Assembly: GCF_008364795.1 (NCBI RefSeq)
Contig: NZ_VTTM01000002.1
Coordinates: forward strand, 1,022,590 to 1,086,589
Source of the DNA: Azospirillum oryzae
GTDB taxonomy: Bacteria > Pseudomonadota > Alphaproteobacteria > Azospirillales > Azospirillaceae
Direction: 5' to 3'
DNA: 64,000 nt
The notes beneath the pieces were generated by a model. It had not been told where the DNA came from, did no database searches, and worked only from the letters and a program-made list of their open reading frames with translations. The position numbers were made by a program, and so were the translations under genes. Numbering within the stretch: the stretch's first letter is position 1; each line of letters opens with the position of its first letter. Shown here piece after piece: positions 1 to 8,204 of this stretch.

Positions 1-822
1 CCGCCCGATGCCGACCAGATCGCGGTAGCAGTGCCACGACGCGTGCCCGATCACCGGCAGGGCGATCGCCAGCCCGAGAAAGGCGGTGACCATCCCGGCG
101 CTCATGAACAGGGCGATCAGGAAGGCCCAGGCGATCATCGGCTTGATGTTGGCGCGCACCACGGCGATGCTGGTCGCCATGGCGGTGAAGACGTCGGTCT
201 CGCGGTCCAGCAGCATCGGCACCGACACCACGGCGATGGAGAACACCGCAGTGGCGATTATTCCGCCGAACACGGTCCCGGTCAGCAGGAACGGAATGGT
301 CTCCGCCGAGAAGAAGATGCGGTCGACCAACTGGTCCAGCGCCGGCGGCTCGCCGGAGAAGAACAGCGCGAAGATCAGGAAGGCGACGCGGATCCAGGCC
401 AGCATCGCCAGCATCAGCACCAGACCGACTCCGGCGATCTGCACCCCGTTGCGGCGATAGGCCGCCACCACCTTGCCGAAGGTCGGCCGTTCCCCCAGCT
501 CCAGCAGGCGGCTGGTCTCGTACAGCCCGACCGCGAACAGCGGACCGACCAGCATGAAGCCCGCCGCCATCGGCAGCAGGAGATATTCCATGTCCAGCAT
601 CGCCAGTCCGACCACCAGGACCAGGCTGGAGATCACCGCCAGCGCGCCATAGGCGAAGCTGATTGCCGGTGCCGCCATCATGTCCTGCCAAGCCGACGAC
701 AGCCAAACCCACGGACGGTCAATCTCGACCGTCCGGATCGGCGGCAGCCAAGCGGGAGTATGGCCGGGGGTGTGCGTCTGTGGCGATTGAACCGATCCGC
801 GAAACGACGTCATGTCGACCAT
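1..822 (-). CDS. DUF2189 family integral membrane protein (partial, 3' end cut by window edge)
   Basis: The reverse strand reads open for 274 codons and runs off the left edge. The chosen ATG at 822 is preceded by GGGGAGGG at good spacing; an in-frame ATG at 813 is the alternative. After a polar N-terminus containing a PPIRTVEIDRPWVWL stretch, the protein has at least four hydrophobic segments, typical of the DUF2189 (COG5473) cytochrome-c-oxidase-subunit-I-like membrane proteins common in alphaproteobacteria. The family has no settled function. The long open frames on the opposite strand here are Arg/His/Gln-rich shadows. Confidence 0.82.
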   Translation of the reverse strand, partial: MVDMTSFRGSVQSPQTHTPGHTPAWLPPIRTVEIDRPWVWLSSAWQDMMAAPAISFAYGALAVISSLVLVVGLAMLDMEYLLLPMAAGFMLVGPLFAVGLYETSRLLELGERPTFGKVVAAYRRNGVQIAGVGLVLMLAMLAWIRVAFLIFALFFSGEPPALDQLVDRIFFSAETIPFLLTGTVFGGIIATAVFSIAVVSVPMLLDRETDVFTAMATSIAVVRANIKPMIAWAFLIALFMSAGMVTAFLGLAIALPVIGHASWHCYRDLVGIGR

Positions 823-895
823 GTTGACGGCCCTCCCCATGAACCAAGGACAGCGCCCGCCGGCGCTCATGGAGGCACTCTCACACAGTCGCTCT

Positions 896-918
896 GATAG
901 TCGCAATAGGGAACTATC
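896..918. promoter_or_regulatory. small inverted repeat upstream of the DUF2189 gene
   Basis: GATAGT at 896-901 and ACTATC at 913-918 form 6-bp arms around an 11-base spacer. The site lies about 75 bp upstream of the leftward DUF2189 start, in an AT-richer patch, and could be an operator. No regulator is identified. Confidence 0.25.
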
Positions 919-998
919 GGCATACCAAATAGTAACAAATCAGCTGAGGTTATTCCGACTCCCAAGCTTGGTCTTTCCCGTCCTTTCGGTCGATGCCG

Positions 999-1181
999 TC
1001 ACTCCTCGCCGTCAAGCTTATGTCCGTCCAAAGTCTGAGTTCTCCGCTCGGCTTCCTTGCGGTCGCGTTCCTTCTCCGCTTTGGTGCGGCCGAATCGGGC
1101 CCGATTCGCCTCGGCTTCCTTGGTGCGCTCGGCCTTGTCGCGGGTCTTGCGGAAACGATTGAGGTTGACCACGTCGCCCAT
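999..1181 (-). CDS. DUF4169 family small protein
   Basis: 60 residues starting MGDVVNLNRFRKTRDKAER, with the body rich in Ala, Glu, Lys and Arg and the segment NRARFGRTKAEKERD, which is the signature of the DUF4169 family of alphaproteobacteria. It is probably one long charged helix. The ATG at 1181 is preferred over the upstream ATG at 1208 because GGAGA sits seven bases before it and because the family begins MG-[DE]-[VI]-VNLN. Function of the family is unknown. Confidence 0.8.
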   Translation of the reverse strand: MGDVVNLNRFRKTRDKAERTKEAEANRARFGRTKAEKERDRKEAERRTQTLDGHKLDGEE

Positions 1182-1457
1182 GGCACGGTCTCCGGTGGCT
1201 GATTTCAATGGTTCGGGCGCCGCGCGGCCGGTCGGGGCGCTCGGCGGGCGGGAATTTTCGCGGAAAAAATTCGGGCCGGCCCCGACTTGGCCGTGGGATT
1301 GCCCAAATTGCTTGTTTCTTCTGCGGGCGCTAGCTTACCGAAGGACGGCGCGCACCGGAAGCGAACGGTGCGGCGGGTGGGGGAACGAGTCTTTGTATCG
1401 ACGTGGCAAAGGGGCGCGGCCGACGACAAGGCCGGTCGCAGGGAAGGCGGAAACCCG

Positions 1458-4400
1458 GTGAAGAAGATCCTGATCGCTGCACTGGCCGGACTGGCGGTTC
1501 TGGCCGGCCTGCTGTTGGCGGCGCCTAGCCTTATCGACTGGAACGCCTACAAGGGCGCCATCGCCGAGCGGGTGTCGCAGGCGACCGGCCGGCAGGTGGA
1601 GTTGCATGGCGACGTCGGCTTCACGCTGCTGCCGTCGCCGGCCCTGACCGTGCGCGATGCCCGGCTCGCCAATGCCGCCGGAGCCGCCGAACCCGACATG
1701 GTGCGCCTGAAGAAGCTGGATGCCCGGGTGGCGCTCGGTCCCCTGCTGGGCGGGCGCATCCAGGTTGAGAGCATCGCGCTGGTCGAGCCCACCTTCGTGG
1801 TGGAGGTGCTGAAGGACGGCCGCATCAACTGGGACCTGTCCACCGCCGGCACCCGCGCCGGCGACGGTCTGGGCGCCGCCGAGGGGCTGGTCTCCGCCGT
1901 CAGCTTTGATCAGGTGATGATCGACAACGGCACCATCATCTACCGCGACGACCGCAACGGCCGGACCGAGACGGTCGAGAAGCTGAACGCCCGCATCGCC
2001 GCCGGCAGCCTGAACGGCCCCTTCCAGCTTCAGGGCGATTTCCGCCTGCGCGGCCTGTCCCTGCATGGCGAGGCGACCGCCGGCCGCTTCACCGAAGGGG
2101 CGGCGGTGCCGGTGCGCGCCACCCTGTCGATGCCCCACACCGACGCGACCCTGCGCTTCGCCGGCATCCTGACCGGCGGCGGGGCCGGCGGCGGGTCCAA
2201 GGTGCAGGGCGACCTGCGCGCCGAGGGCAGCGACTTTGCCAAGCTGGTGGACGCCCCCGCCTCCGGCTGGGCTCCCGCCGCGCTGAGCCAGTCCTTCGGC
2301 CTGCGCGCGACGGTGGAGGCGGGGACCAGCCTTGCCACCTTCTCGGGCCTGGAAGCGCAACTGGGCGACACGCGGGCCACCGGCAACGCCACGCTTCGCG
2401 CCGGCGACCCGGCCAAGCGCGAGATTCCGCGCACCGAACTGACCCTCGCCGTCAACCGGCTGGACCTGGATGCCTGGCTGGCCCAGGGCGGGCGCAACGG
2501 CACCGCGGCCGGCGGCGGCAGCGGCCGGGGCACCCCCGCTCCCGCCGCCGGCGCCACGGGCGCCACGGGTGACAAGGCGCCGTTTCCGTCCTTCGCGCTG
2601 CCGACCGGCGTGGAGGCGAAGTTGGACGTCGCCATCGACGCCATCGGCTACAACCGCGGCGTGGTTCGCCAGGGCCGGGTCGAGGCAAGCCTGTCCGCCG
2701 GGCGGCTCAACATCGACCGGGTCAGCGCGCTGCTGCCCGGCGGTTCCGACTTCGTCGCGGCGGGCGAGGTGACGACGCCGGGCGGGCAGCCGACGCTCGA
2801 CCTGCGGATGGAGGCGAATGCCGACAACCTGCGCGCCCTGCTGGAGTGGGCGAAGCTCGATCCGCGCGGCGTCCCGGCCGACCGGCTGCGCCGCGCCTCG
2901 CTGTCGGCCCGGCTGCAGGGCCATGCCGACCGCTTCGAACTGTCGGGCCTGGATTTCCGCTTCGACAGCAGCCGGCTCAGCGGCGCCGTCGCCTATGTCG
3001 ACCGCGGCCGGCCGGCCTTCGGCGCGCGGCTGGAGCTGGACCGCCTGAACCTGGACGGCTATCTGCCGGCCGATCCCGCCCCCACGCAGCCCACACCCCA
3101 AACCCAGCCCGCTCCGCGCCCCACCGCATCCGACAGCGGCCAGACCCCGCAGCGGCTGCTCGGCCTTGCCGACGCCAACCTCGATCTGCGGGTCGGCCAG
3201 CTGACGGTCGGCGGCCTGCCGGTCCAGGGGATTCATCTCGACGCCACGGTCGCGTCCGGCGCGCTGACGGTGCGCGAGGCCAAGGTGGACGACGTCGCCG
3301 GCCTGCAGGCGCGGATCGACGGGCAGGTCGCCAGCCTGATCCCGCTGCGCGGCGTCAACCTCGCCCTGGCGGCGCAGGCGCAGTCGCTCGGAGGCCTGCC
3401 CAGCGCCGTGTCCTGGCCACCCGGCCTGCCGGTGCCGGAACGCCTGGGCGCGGTCAGCGTCAAGGCACGGCTGGCCGGCGACGGCGAGCGGCTGGCGGTG
3501 GAGGCTTCGGCCGGCATGCTCGGCGGCACGGTCGACGCCGGCGGCGCCCTGCTCGGCCTCGACCGCAAGCCCGAAGCCGACCTGAAGCTGCGCGTCACCC
3601 ATCAGGAGATGGGACGCATCGCCGCCCTGTTCACCGACAGCGGCCTTGCCCGCGCCTATGGCCCGCTGGACCTCTATGGCGAGCTGTCGGGCAATGCGGC
3701 ATCCCCCGTCCTGAAGAACCTCCAGGGGCTGGTCGCCGGCATCCCCGTGCGCGGCAAGCTGACCCTCGACCGCAAGTCGGAGCGGACCGTCTTCCAGGCC
3801 GACATCCAGACCGGCGACCTCGATCTCGACCGGCTGCGCAATGCGCCGCTGGTCGGCGACGGCGCCGGCCGCTCCACGACCGCCGCCGCCGATCCCGCCG
3901 ACCTGCCGCCCGCCGACCCGTTTTCGGACCTCGGCTGGATGCGGTCGCTGGACGGGCGGCTCGCCCTGACCTCCACCTCCCTGACGGTGGCTGGGCAGCG
4001 CATCGTCCAGCCGGCGCTGCGCGCGACCCTGGACAACGGCATCGCGACCCTGGAGCAGCTGGACGGCGAATGGCAGGGTGGGCAGATTGGCCTCAGCGGC
4101 CGGCTCGCCGCCGCGCCGGGGCAGGCGCCGAAGCTCGACGCCGACCTCACCGTCATCAAGGCCGACATGGGCGGCGCGCTGTCCGGCTTCGCCGGGCTTG
4201 GCCTCAGCGGCGGCACCGTCGATCTCGACGTGACCCTTTCGGGCAGCGGCCGTGGCGACGCGTTGCTGCGCAGCCTGACCGGCCGGGGCCGGGCGGTGGC
4301 GTCGGGCGGCGTGCTGCGCGGCGTCGACCTCGCAGCATTGCGCAGCCGTCTCGCCGGGGCCGAGCGCACGCAGGAGGTGCTGGGCGCCGTCGCCGGCGCG

Positions 4401-4694
4401 CTGCAGGGCGGCGAGACCAAGCTGGACCGGCTGGACGCCCGCTTCGCCATCGACAGGGGAGTGATCCGCACCGAGGACGCCCGCCTGACCACCGCGCCGG
4501 CGGACGGCACGCTGACCGGCACGGTCTCCCTTCCCGACGAACGGGTGGATCTGGGACTGGCGCTGGCGGTGAAGGCGGACGGCGATCTGCCGCCGCTGAC
4601 GCTGCGCATGGCAGGTCCCTGGTCCGCGCCGAACCAGACGCTGGACCTGAAGGCCCTGCGTGACCACTTCAACGCAGCCGCGCCCGGCAAATAA
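1458..4694 (+). CDS. AsmA family protein
   Basis: 1078 residues from a GTG at 1458 with GGAAGG just upstream; the open frame extends further upstream but without family similarity. Residues 2-22 are one hydrophobic segment (ILIAALAGLAVLAGLLLAA) followed by the AsmA N-terminal pattern IDWNAYKGAIAERVSQATGR. The C-terminal 250 residues match the AsmA C-terminal region (repeated GG-V-L-R-G-VDLAAL and Asp/Leu-rich beta repeats). Two low-complexity linkers rich in Pro, Ala, Thr lie near residues 350 and 540. Known family role: inner-membrane-anchored periplasmic proteins (AsmA, TamB, YhdP) that act in lipid transport to, or homeostasis of, the outer membrane. Monocistronic as far as can be seen. 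Confidence 0.88.
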   Translation: MKKILIAALAGLAVLAGLLLAAPSLIDWNAYKGAIAERVSQATGRQVELHGDVGFTLLPSPALTVRDARLANAAGAAEPDMVRLKKLDARVALGPLLGGRIQVESIALVEPTFVVEVLKDGRINWDLSTAGTRAGDGLGAAEGLVSAVSFDQVMIDNGTIIYRDDRNGRTETVEKLNARIAAGSLNGPFQLQGDFRLRGLSLHGEATAGRFTEGAAVPVRATLSMPHTDATLRFAGILTGGGAGGGSKVQGDLRAEGSDFAKLVDAPASGWAPAALSQSFGLRATVEAGTSLATFSGLEAQLGDTRATGNATLRAGDPAKREIPRTELTLAVNRLDLDAWLAQGGRNGTAAGGGSGRGTPAPAAGATGATGDKAPFPSFALPTGVEAKLDVAIDAIGYNRGVVRQGRVEASLSAGRLNIDRVSALLPGGSDFVAAGEVTTPGGQPTLDLRMEANADNLRALLEWAKLDPRGVPADRLRRASLSARLQGHADRFELSGLDFRFDSSRLSGAVAYVDRGRPAFGARLELDRLNLDGYLPADPAPTQPTPQTQPAPRPTASDSGQTPQRLLGLADANLDLRVGQLTVGGLPVQGIHLDATVASGALTVREAKVDDVAGLQARIDGQVASLIPLRGVNLALAAQAQSLGGLPSAVSWPPGLPVPERLGAVSVKARLAGDGERLAVEASAGMLGGTVDAGGALLGLDRKPEADLKLRVTHQEMGRIAALFTDSGLARAYGPLDLYGELSGNAASPVLKNLQGLVAGIPVRGKLTLDRKSERTVFQADIQTGDLDLDRLRNAPLVGDGAGRSTTAAADPADLPPADPFSDLGWMRSLDGRLALTSTSLTVAGQRIVQPALRATLDNGIATLEQLDGEWQGGQIGLSGRLAAAPGQAPKLDADLTVIKADMGGALSGFAGLGLSGGTVDLDVTLSGSGRGDALLRSLTGRGRAVASGGVLRGVDLAALRSRLAGAERTQEVLGAVAGALQGGETKLDRLDARFAIDRGVIRTEDARLTTAPADGTLTGTVSLPDERVDLGLALAVKADGDLPPLTLRMAGPWSAPNQTLDLKALRDHFNAAAPGK

Positions 4695-4759
4695 GGCCCG
4701 ACCGAAACCACGTCCCATCCACACGGGCCCACCTACGGGCCACGGGCGTTCCAAGGGCG

Positions 4760-4788
4760 TTGAAGTCGCGGCGTGTGGCGTCCATAAT
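4760..4788 (+). promoter_or_regulatory. sigma70-type promoter for ubiK
   Basis: TTGAAG at 4760-4765 and CATAAT at 4783-4788 are separated by exactly 17 bases, which predicts a start site near 4795, about 22 bases before the ubiK ATG. Confidence 0.6.
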
Positions 4789-4816
4789 GAACGAACGGTA
4801 ACCGGAAGTCAGAGCG

Positions 4817-5161
4817 ATGCAGGTGGACAACAGGATTTTGGACGACCTCGCCCGTGTGGCAGGTGGCGCGCTCGGCGCCTTCTCGTCCTTGCGCGAAGAG
4901 GCCGAAGGCCAACTGCGGGCCCAGCTCGAACGGGTTCTGTCACGGATGGACGTCGTCAGCCGCGAGGAGTACGAGGCTGTCCGCGCAATGGCTGCCAAGG
5001 CCCGCGAGGAGCAGGAGGCGATGGCCGAGCGGCTTGCCGCGCTGGAGGCCACCGTTGCATCGCTGAGCGCCGCGAAGGCACCGCAGCCGGTCTCGGCCGG
5101 TTCCGAGCCCACCGCCGCAGGCGAGGACAAGCCCGACACCACGGCCTCCCCGGCACCCTGA
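4817..5161 (+). CDS. ubiK: UbiK (BMFP/YqiC) accessory factor of ubiquinone biosynthesis
   Basis: 114 residues. The first 80 form the BMFP domain: an amphipathic N-terminal helix (LDDLARVAGGALGAFSSLREE) and the coiled-coil part with VVSREEYEAVRAMAAKAREEQEAMAERLAALE; the rest is an Ala/Pro-rich tail longer than in E. coli UbiK (96 residues). UbiK proteins trimerise through the coiled coil and help the late ubiquinone hydroxylation steps, probably by binding lipid. GGAAG precedes the ATG. A long hairpin follows the stop. Confidence 0.85.
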   Translation: MQVDNRILDDLARVAGGALGAFSSLREEAEGQLRAQLERVLSRMDVVSREEYEAVRAMAAKAREEQEAMAERLAALEATVASLSAAKAPQPVSAGSEPTAAGEDKPDTTASPAP

Positions 5162-5193
5162 GCGATAGCGCCGCCGCACCTACAGGGACCCTT

Positions 5194-5241
5194 CCTCCCG
5201 TCGACACGCGCGGTCATCCCGCGGCGCGTGTCGACGGGAGG
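5194..5241 (+). terminator. 18-bp perfect hairpin after ubiK, terminator-like without U-tract
   Basis: CCTCCCGTCGACACGCGC at 5194-5211 is perfectly complementary to 5224-5241, with a 12-base loop. It lies between ubiK and the YbjN gene. No run of T follows, so it may be a Rho-coupled 3' end, an mRNA-stabilising stem or a dispersed palindromic repeat. Confidence 0.5.
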
Positions 5242-5393
5242 GGCGGTCTGCGGCAGCGCCAAGACCGGCCTCGGCCCAGCCCGCCTTTTCATCATCTTCG
5301 GGGTATTGCCCCGGACCGCGCGCCAACGCCGGCGCGTCGCTTCGGTCCGGGTGAACGGTACCGCCCATAGCGCCTTCACAGGAGGACGCGCAC

Positions 5394-5897
5394 ATGTCGG
5401 CAGTCGCCGTAGAGACCACCACTTCCGCCCACAATCCGCTCGACGTGGTCGAGGAGATCGTCACCGCCAACGAATGGCCCTTCGACCGCGCCACCGAGGA
5501 CGAGCTGGTCGTCGAGATCGGCGGGCGCTGGTGCGATTACCGGCTTTATTTCGTCTGGCAGCCGGACGTCAGCGCGATGCAGTTCTCCTGCCAGTTCGAC
5601 ATGAAGGTCCAGGCCGCCCGCCGCACCGCCGTCGCCGAACTGCTGGCCGAGGTCAACGGCCGGATGTGGCTCGGCCATTTCGACGTCTGCTCCGAGGAGC
5701 ACACGCCGATGTTCCGCCAGACCATGCTGCTGCGGGGTTCGCGCGGCGCCGCGGTGGAACAGCTCGAGGATCTGGTGGAGATCGCCCTGTCGGAGTGCGA
5801 GCGCTTCTATCCCGCGTTCCAGTTCGTGATCTGGGGAGGGAAATCGGCGCCGGAGGCGGTGTCCGCCGCCATTCTCGACACCATGGGCGAAGCGTAA
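5394..5897 (+). CDS. YbjN domain-containing protein
   Basis: 167 residues matching the YbjN/DUF1790-type fold: NPLDVVEEIVTANEWPFDRA at the N-terminus, a central beta region with WCDYRLYFVWQPDVSAMQF, and a C-terminal helix ending FVIWGGKSAPEAVSAAILDT. The fold resembles type III secretion chaperones, but the cellular role in alphaproteobacteria is not established. GGAGG sits eight bases before the ATG. It is 37 bp upstream of proC and probably co-transcribed with it. Confidence 0.82.
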   Translation: MSAVAVETTTSAHNPLDVVEEIVTANEWPFDRATEDELVVEIGGRWCDYRLYFVWQPDVSAMQFSCQFDMKVQAARRTAVAELLAEVNGRMWLGHFDVCSEEHTPMFRQTMLLRGSRGAAVEQLEDLVEIALSECERFYPAFQFVIWGGKSAPEAVSAAILDTMGEA

Positions 5898-5934
5898 AAG
5901 ACAAGAAGCCTGAGCGAGGGGAGAGGTCACGGTC

Positions 5935-6759
5935 ATGACGGCGGAATCGGGTGCGTCGCTGCTGCTGGTCGGTTGCGGGAAGATGGGCGGGGCGATGCTG
6001 GACGGTTGGCTAGCCGCCGGGACCGCGTCGCGCGTCGTGGTGGTCGACCGCGCCGGCCTGCCGCAGTCGGTGGCGGGCGACGCCCGCGTCACCCCGGCAA
6101 CCGGTGCCGACTCCCTGCCGGACGGCTTCGTACCCGACGTGATCGTCCTGGCGGTCAAGCCGCAGGTGATGGAGGACGCGCTGCCGTCCTACCGCGCCCT
6201 GGTCCGCCCCGGCACCGTCTTCCTGTCGATCGCCGCCGGCAAGACCATCGCTTATTTCGAGCGTCTGCTGGGGGAGGGGGCGGTCGTCGTCCGCTCCATG
6301 CCCAACACGCCGGCCGCCATCGGTCGCGGCATGACCGTCGCCGTTCCGAACTCCCGTGTCAGCGCCGCCCAGCGCGATCTGTCCGACCGCCTGCTGCGCG
6401 CAGTCGGCGACGTCGCGTGGGTGGATGACGAGGGGCTTCTCGACCCCGTCACCGCCGTGTCCGGCAGCGGACCGGCCTATGTCTTCTTCCTGGTCGAGGC
6501 GATGGCCAAGGCCGGCGAGGCCGCCGGTCTGCCCGCCGGTCTGGCGATGCGGCTGGCCCGCGCCACCGTGTCGGGGGCCGGCGCCCTGCTCGACGCTTCG
6601 CCCCAGCAGGAGGCCGCCGACCTGCGCAAGGCGGTGACCAGCCCCAACGGCACCACGCAGGCCGCCCTTGAGGTGCTGATGGCCGATGACGGTTTGCAGC
6701 CGGTGATGACCGCCGCCATCGCCGCCGCCACCCGGCGGTCGCGCGAGCTGGCCGGTTGA
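5935..6759 (+). CDS. proC: pyrroline-5-carboxylate reductase
   Basis: 274 residues, the usual length. The N-terminal Rossmann motif LLVGCGKMGGAMLDGWL binds NAD(P)H; the C-terminal dimer domain carries AVSGSGPAYVFFLVEAMAKAG and the family signature around DLRKAVTSPNGTTQAALE. It catalyses the last step of proline synthesis, reduction of 1-pyrroline-5-carboxylate, in the cytoplasm. GGGGAGAGG precedes the ATG. Only 12 bases separate its stop from the YbaK gene start. Confidence 0.96.
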   Translation: MTAESGASLLLVGCGKMGGAMLDGWLAAGTASRVVVVDRAGLPQSVAGDARVTPATGADSLPDGFVPDVIVLAVKPQVMEDALPSYRALVRPGTVFLSIAAGKTIAYFERLLGEGAVVVRSMPNTPAAIGRGMTVAVPNSRVSAAQRDLSDRLLRAVGDVAWVDDEGLLDPVTAVSGSGPAYVFFLVEAMAKAGEAAGLPAGLAMRLARATVSGAGALLDASPQQEAADLRKAVTSPNGTTQAALEVLMADDGLQPVMTAAIAAATRRSRELAG

Positions 6760-6771
6760 GAGGGTGCCGCC

Positions 6772-7254
6772 ATGACCACCCTCAGCCCCTCCGCCGCCCG
6801 CGTCCAGGCACTGCTGGACTGCATCGGCCTCGGCCATCGTGTGATCGAGCATGAAGGCAGCACCCGCACCTCTGAGGACGCCGCCAATTCCGTCGGCTGC
6901 GAGGTGGCGCAGATCGCCAAATCGCTGATCTTCCGCACCAAGGAGACCGGCCGTCCGGTCCTGGTCGTCGCCAGCGGCGCCAATCGGGTGGACGAGAAGG
7001 CGGTCGGCCGTCTGATCGGCGAGAAGATCGAGCGCGCCGACCCGGAGTTCGTGCGCGAGTCGACCGGCTTCGCCATCGGCGGCGTTCCGCCCATCGGTCA
7101 TGCCGTCCCGCCTCTGGTGCTGATCGACGACGACCTGCTGCGGCTGGAAACCATCTGGGCCGCCGCCGGCACCCCCAACGCCGTCTTCCGCCTGACCCCC
7201 GCCGATCTGGTCAGCATGACCGGCGGCCGGGTGGAGACCGTGCGCAAGGCATAA
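6772..7254 (+). CDS. YbaK/EbsC family aminoacyl-tRNA deacylase-like protein
   Basis: 160 residues covering the whole YbaK/ProX-type editing domain: VIEHEGSTRTSEDAANSVGC, the conserved lysine in QIAKSLIFRTKE, and the GG-x-PP-x-GH motif (GGVPPIGH). Members hydrolyse mischarged tRNAs such as Cys-tRNA(Pro); the substrate here cannot be read from sequence. It closes the YbjN-proC-ybaK group. Confidence 0.88.
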   Translation: MTTLSPSAARVQALLDCIGLGHRVIEHEGSTRTSEDAANSVGCEVAQIAKSLIFRTKETGRPVLVVASGANRVDEKAVGRLIGEKIERADPEFVRESTGFAIGGVPPIGHAVPPLVLIDDDLLRLETIWAAAGTPNAVFRLTPADLVSMTGGRVETVRKA

Positions 7255-7264
7255 CTGAAGGGGT

Positions 7265-7287
7265 GGACGGGTGACGTTCGCCCGTCC
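7265..7287 (+). promoter_or_regulatory. first of two tandem leader hairpins before the TetR gene
   Basis: GGACGGG at 7265-7271 pairs with CCCGTCC at 7281-7287 around a nine-base loop. It starts ten bases after the ybaK stop and is followed four bases later by a second stem containing the TetR-gene Shine-Dalgarno. It may act as a weak 3' end for ybaK or as part of a structured leader. Confidence 0.45.
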
Positions 7288-7290
7288 GCA

Positions 7291-7330
7291 CACCACCTTA
7301 TCAGGCGATCCCTGTCGCCTGGAGGTGGTG
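7291..7330 (+). promoter_or_regulatory. hairpin that buries the Shine-Dalgarno of the TetR gene
   Basis: CACCACCT (7291-7298) is perfectly complementary to AGGTGGTG (7323-7330), and inside it CAGGCGA (7302-7308) pairs with TCGCCTG (7315-7321) around the loop TCCCTG. The right arm contains the GGAGGTGG ribosome-binding site at 7321-7328, five bases before the ATG at 7333. The layout is that of a translational off-switch; whether it responds to anything is inference. Confidence 0.55.
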
Positions 7331-7332
7331 CC

Positions 7333-8031
7333 ATGTCCGACATGTCGTCCGACAAGCCTGAAGACAACAGCTTCCGCTCAGACCCCGCCCGGGATTTTGC
7401 GGACCCCGACGCCCTTGACCGTGCCGTGGCATCGGCGGCGATGGGGCTGGCGGCCGAGAAAGGCTGGCGCCACGTCAGCCTGCTGGAGGTCGCGCACACC
7501 GCCGGCATCCCGCTGTCGCGCTTCCATCACCGCTATCGTGGGCGCGCCGACCTGCTGGCGGCGGTGTCGCGGGTTGCCGATGAAACCGTCCTTGCCGGCG
7601 ATATCGCCGCCGATCCGACCGAATCGGCGCGCGACCGGCTGTTCGACGTGATGATGCGCCGCTTCGACGCTCTGCGCCCCTTCCGCGACGGTCTGCGGTC
7701 GGTGGTGCGCGACCTGCCGGCCGATCCCGCGACGGCGCTGGCCTTCTCCTGCGCCTTCGGCCGTTCCATGGCCTGGATGCTGCGCGCCGCCGGGATCGAC
7801 CCGGACCAGCGCGGCGGCGCGGCACTGGTCGCCGGCCTCGGAACCGTCCATGCGCGGGTGATGCGTGTGTTCCTGAACGACGACACCGCCGACCTGTCGC
7901 GCACCATGGCGGCGCTGGACAACGCGCTGCGCGGGGCGGAGCGCTGGGGCGCGACCTTCTGCCGCTGGACCAAGCGGCGCGGTCCGCTGCACCGGTCGTC
8001 GGGAACAGAGTCCATGTCGTCAGGCATTTAG
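7333..8031 (+). CDS. TetR-like transcriptional regulator
   Basis: 232 residues. Residues 25-75 form a TetR-type helix-turn-helix (AMGLAAEKGWRHVSLLEVAHTAGIPLSRFHHRYRG, with the usual K/R-G-W, A-x-x-AG and F/Y-x-H/Y-F/Y pattern), followed by an all-helical ligand domain. N- and C-termini are short polar extensions. It sits directly upstream of the phasin gene but is separated from it by a promoter and two operators. Target and ligand are unknown. Translation start is fixed by a strong GGAGGTGG, itself in a stem. Confidence 0.75.
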   Translation: MSDMSSDKPEDNSFRSDPARDFADPDALDRAVASAAMGLAAEKGWRHVSLLEVAHTAGIPLSRFHHRYRGRADLLAAVSRVADETVLAGDIAADPTESARDRLFDVMMRRFDALRPFRDGLRSVVRDLPADPATALAFSCAFGRSMAWMLRAAGIDPDQRGGAALVAGLGTVHARVMRVFLNDDTADLSRTMAALDNALRGAERWGATFCRWTKRRGPLHRSSGTESMSSGI

Positions 8032-8079
8032 CGACGTGCTGGAGTTCCGCGGCGGGGGCTTTCTCCCGCCAAGGTTATG

Positions 8080-8090
8080 CTGCGGCGCAA
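8080..8090. promoter_or_regulatory. PhaR-type operator 1, upstream of the phasin promoter
   Basis: CTGC-GGC-GCAA fits the YTGC-N3-GCAR pattern; the PhaR repressor site described in Rhodobacter is CTGC-N3-GCAG. The surrounding 15 bases (8078-8092) match operator 2 at 12 of 15 positions. It ends nine bases before the -35 hexamer. Confidence 0.5.
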
Positions 8091-8099
8091 AAAACCGCA

Positions 8100-8128
8100 T
8101 TGACTAACTTTTCGGCACTCTGCATAGT
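8100..8128 (+). promoter_or_regulatory. phasin promoter
   Basis: TTGACT at 8100-8105 and CATAGT at 8123-8128 are separated by 17 bases; predicted start near 8135. The promoter is bracketed by the two PhaR-type operators. Confidence 0.6.
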
Positions 8129-8140
8129 CGGCATCTGTAA

Positions 8141-8155
8141 TGTTGCGACGCAACA
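8141..8155. promoter_or_regulatory. PhaR-type operator 2, just downstream of the phasin transcription start
   Basis: TGTTGCGACGCAACA is a perfect palindrome with seven-base arms around one base and contains TTGC-GAC-GCAA. Its centre is 63 bp, six helical turns, from the centre of operator 1, so both sites face the same side of the DNA. Confidence 0.6.
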
Positions 8156-8204
8156 TGTCCGTATACAGATGCGGGCAGCAAACACCGATACTGGGACGAG
8201 AAAC

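Noticed and set aside
1335-4754. 1139-codon open frame on the minus strand opposite the AsmA gene
   Set aside because: Gln/Arg/Gly/His-rich translation with no family resemblance; typical antisense shadow in GC-rich coding DNA.
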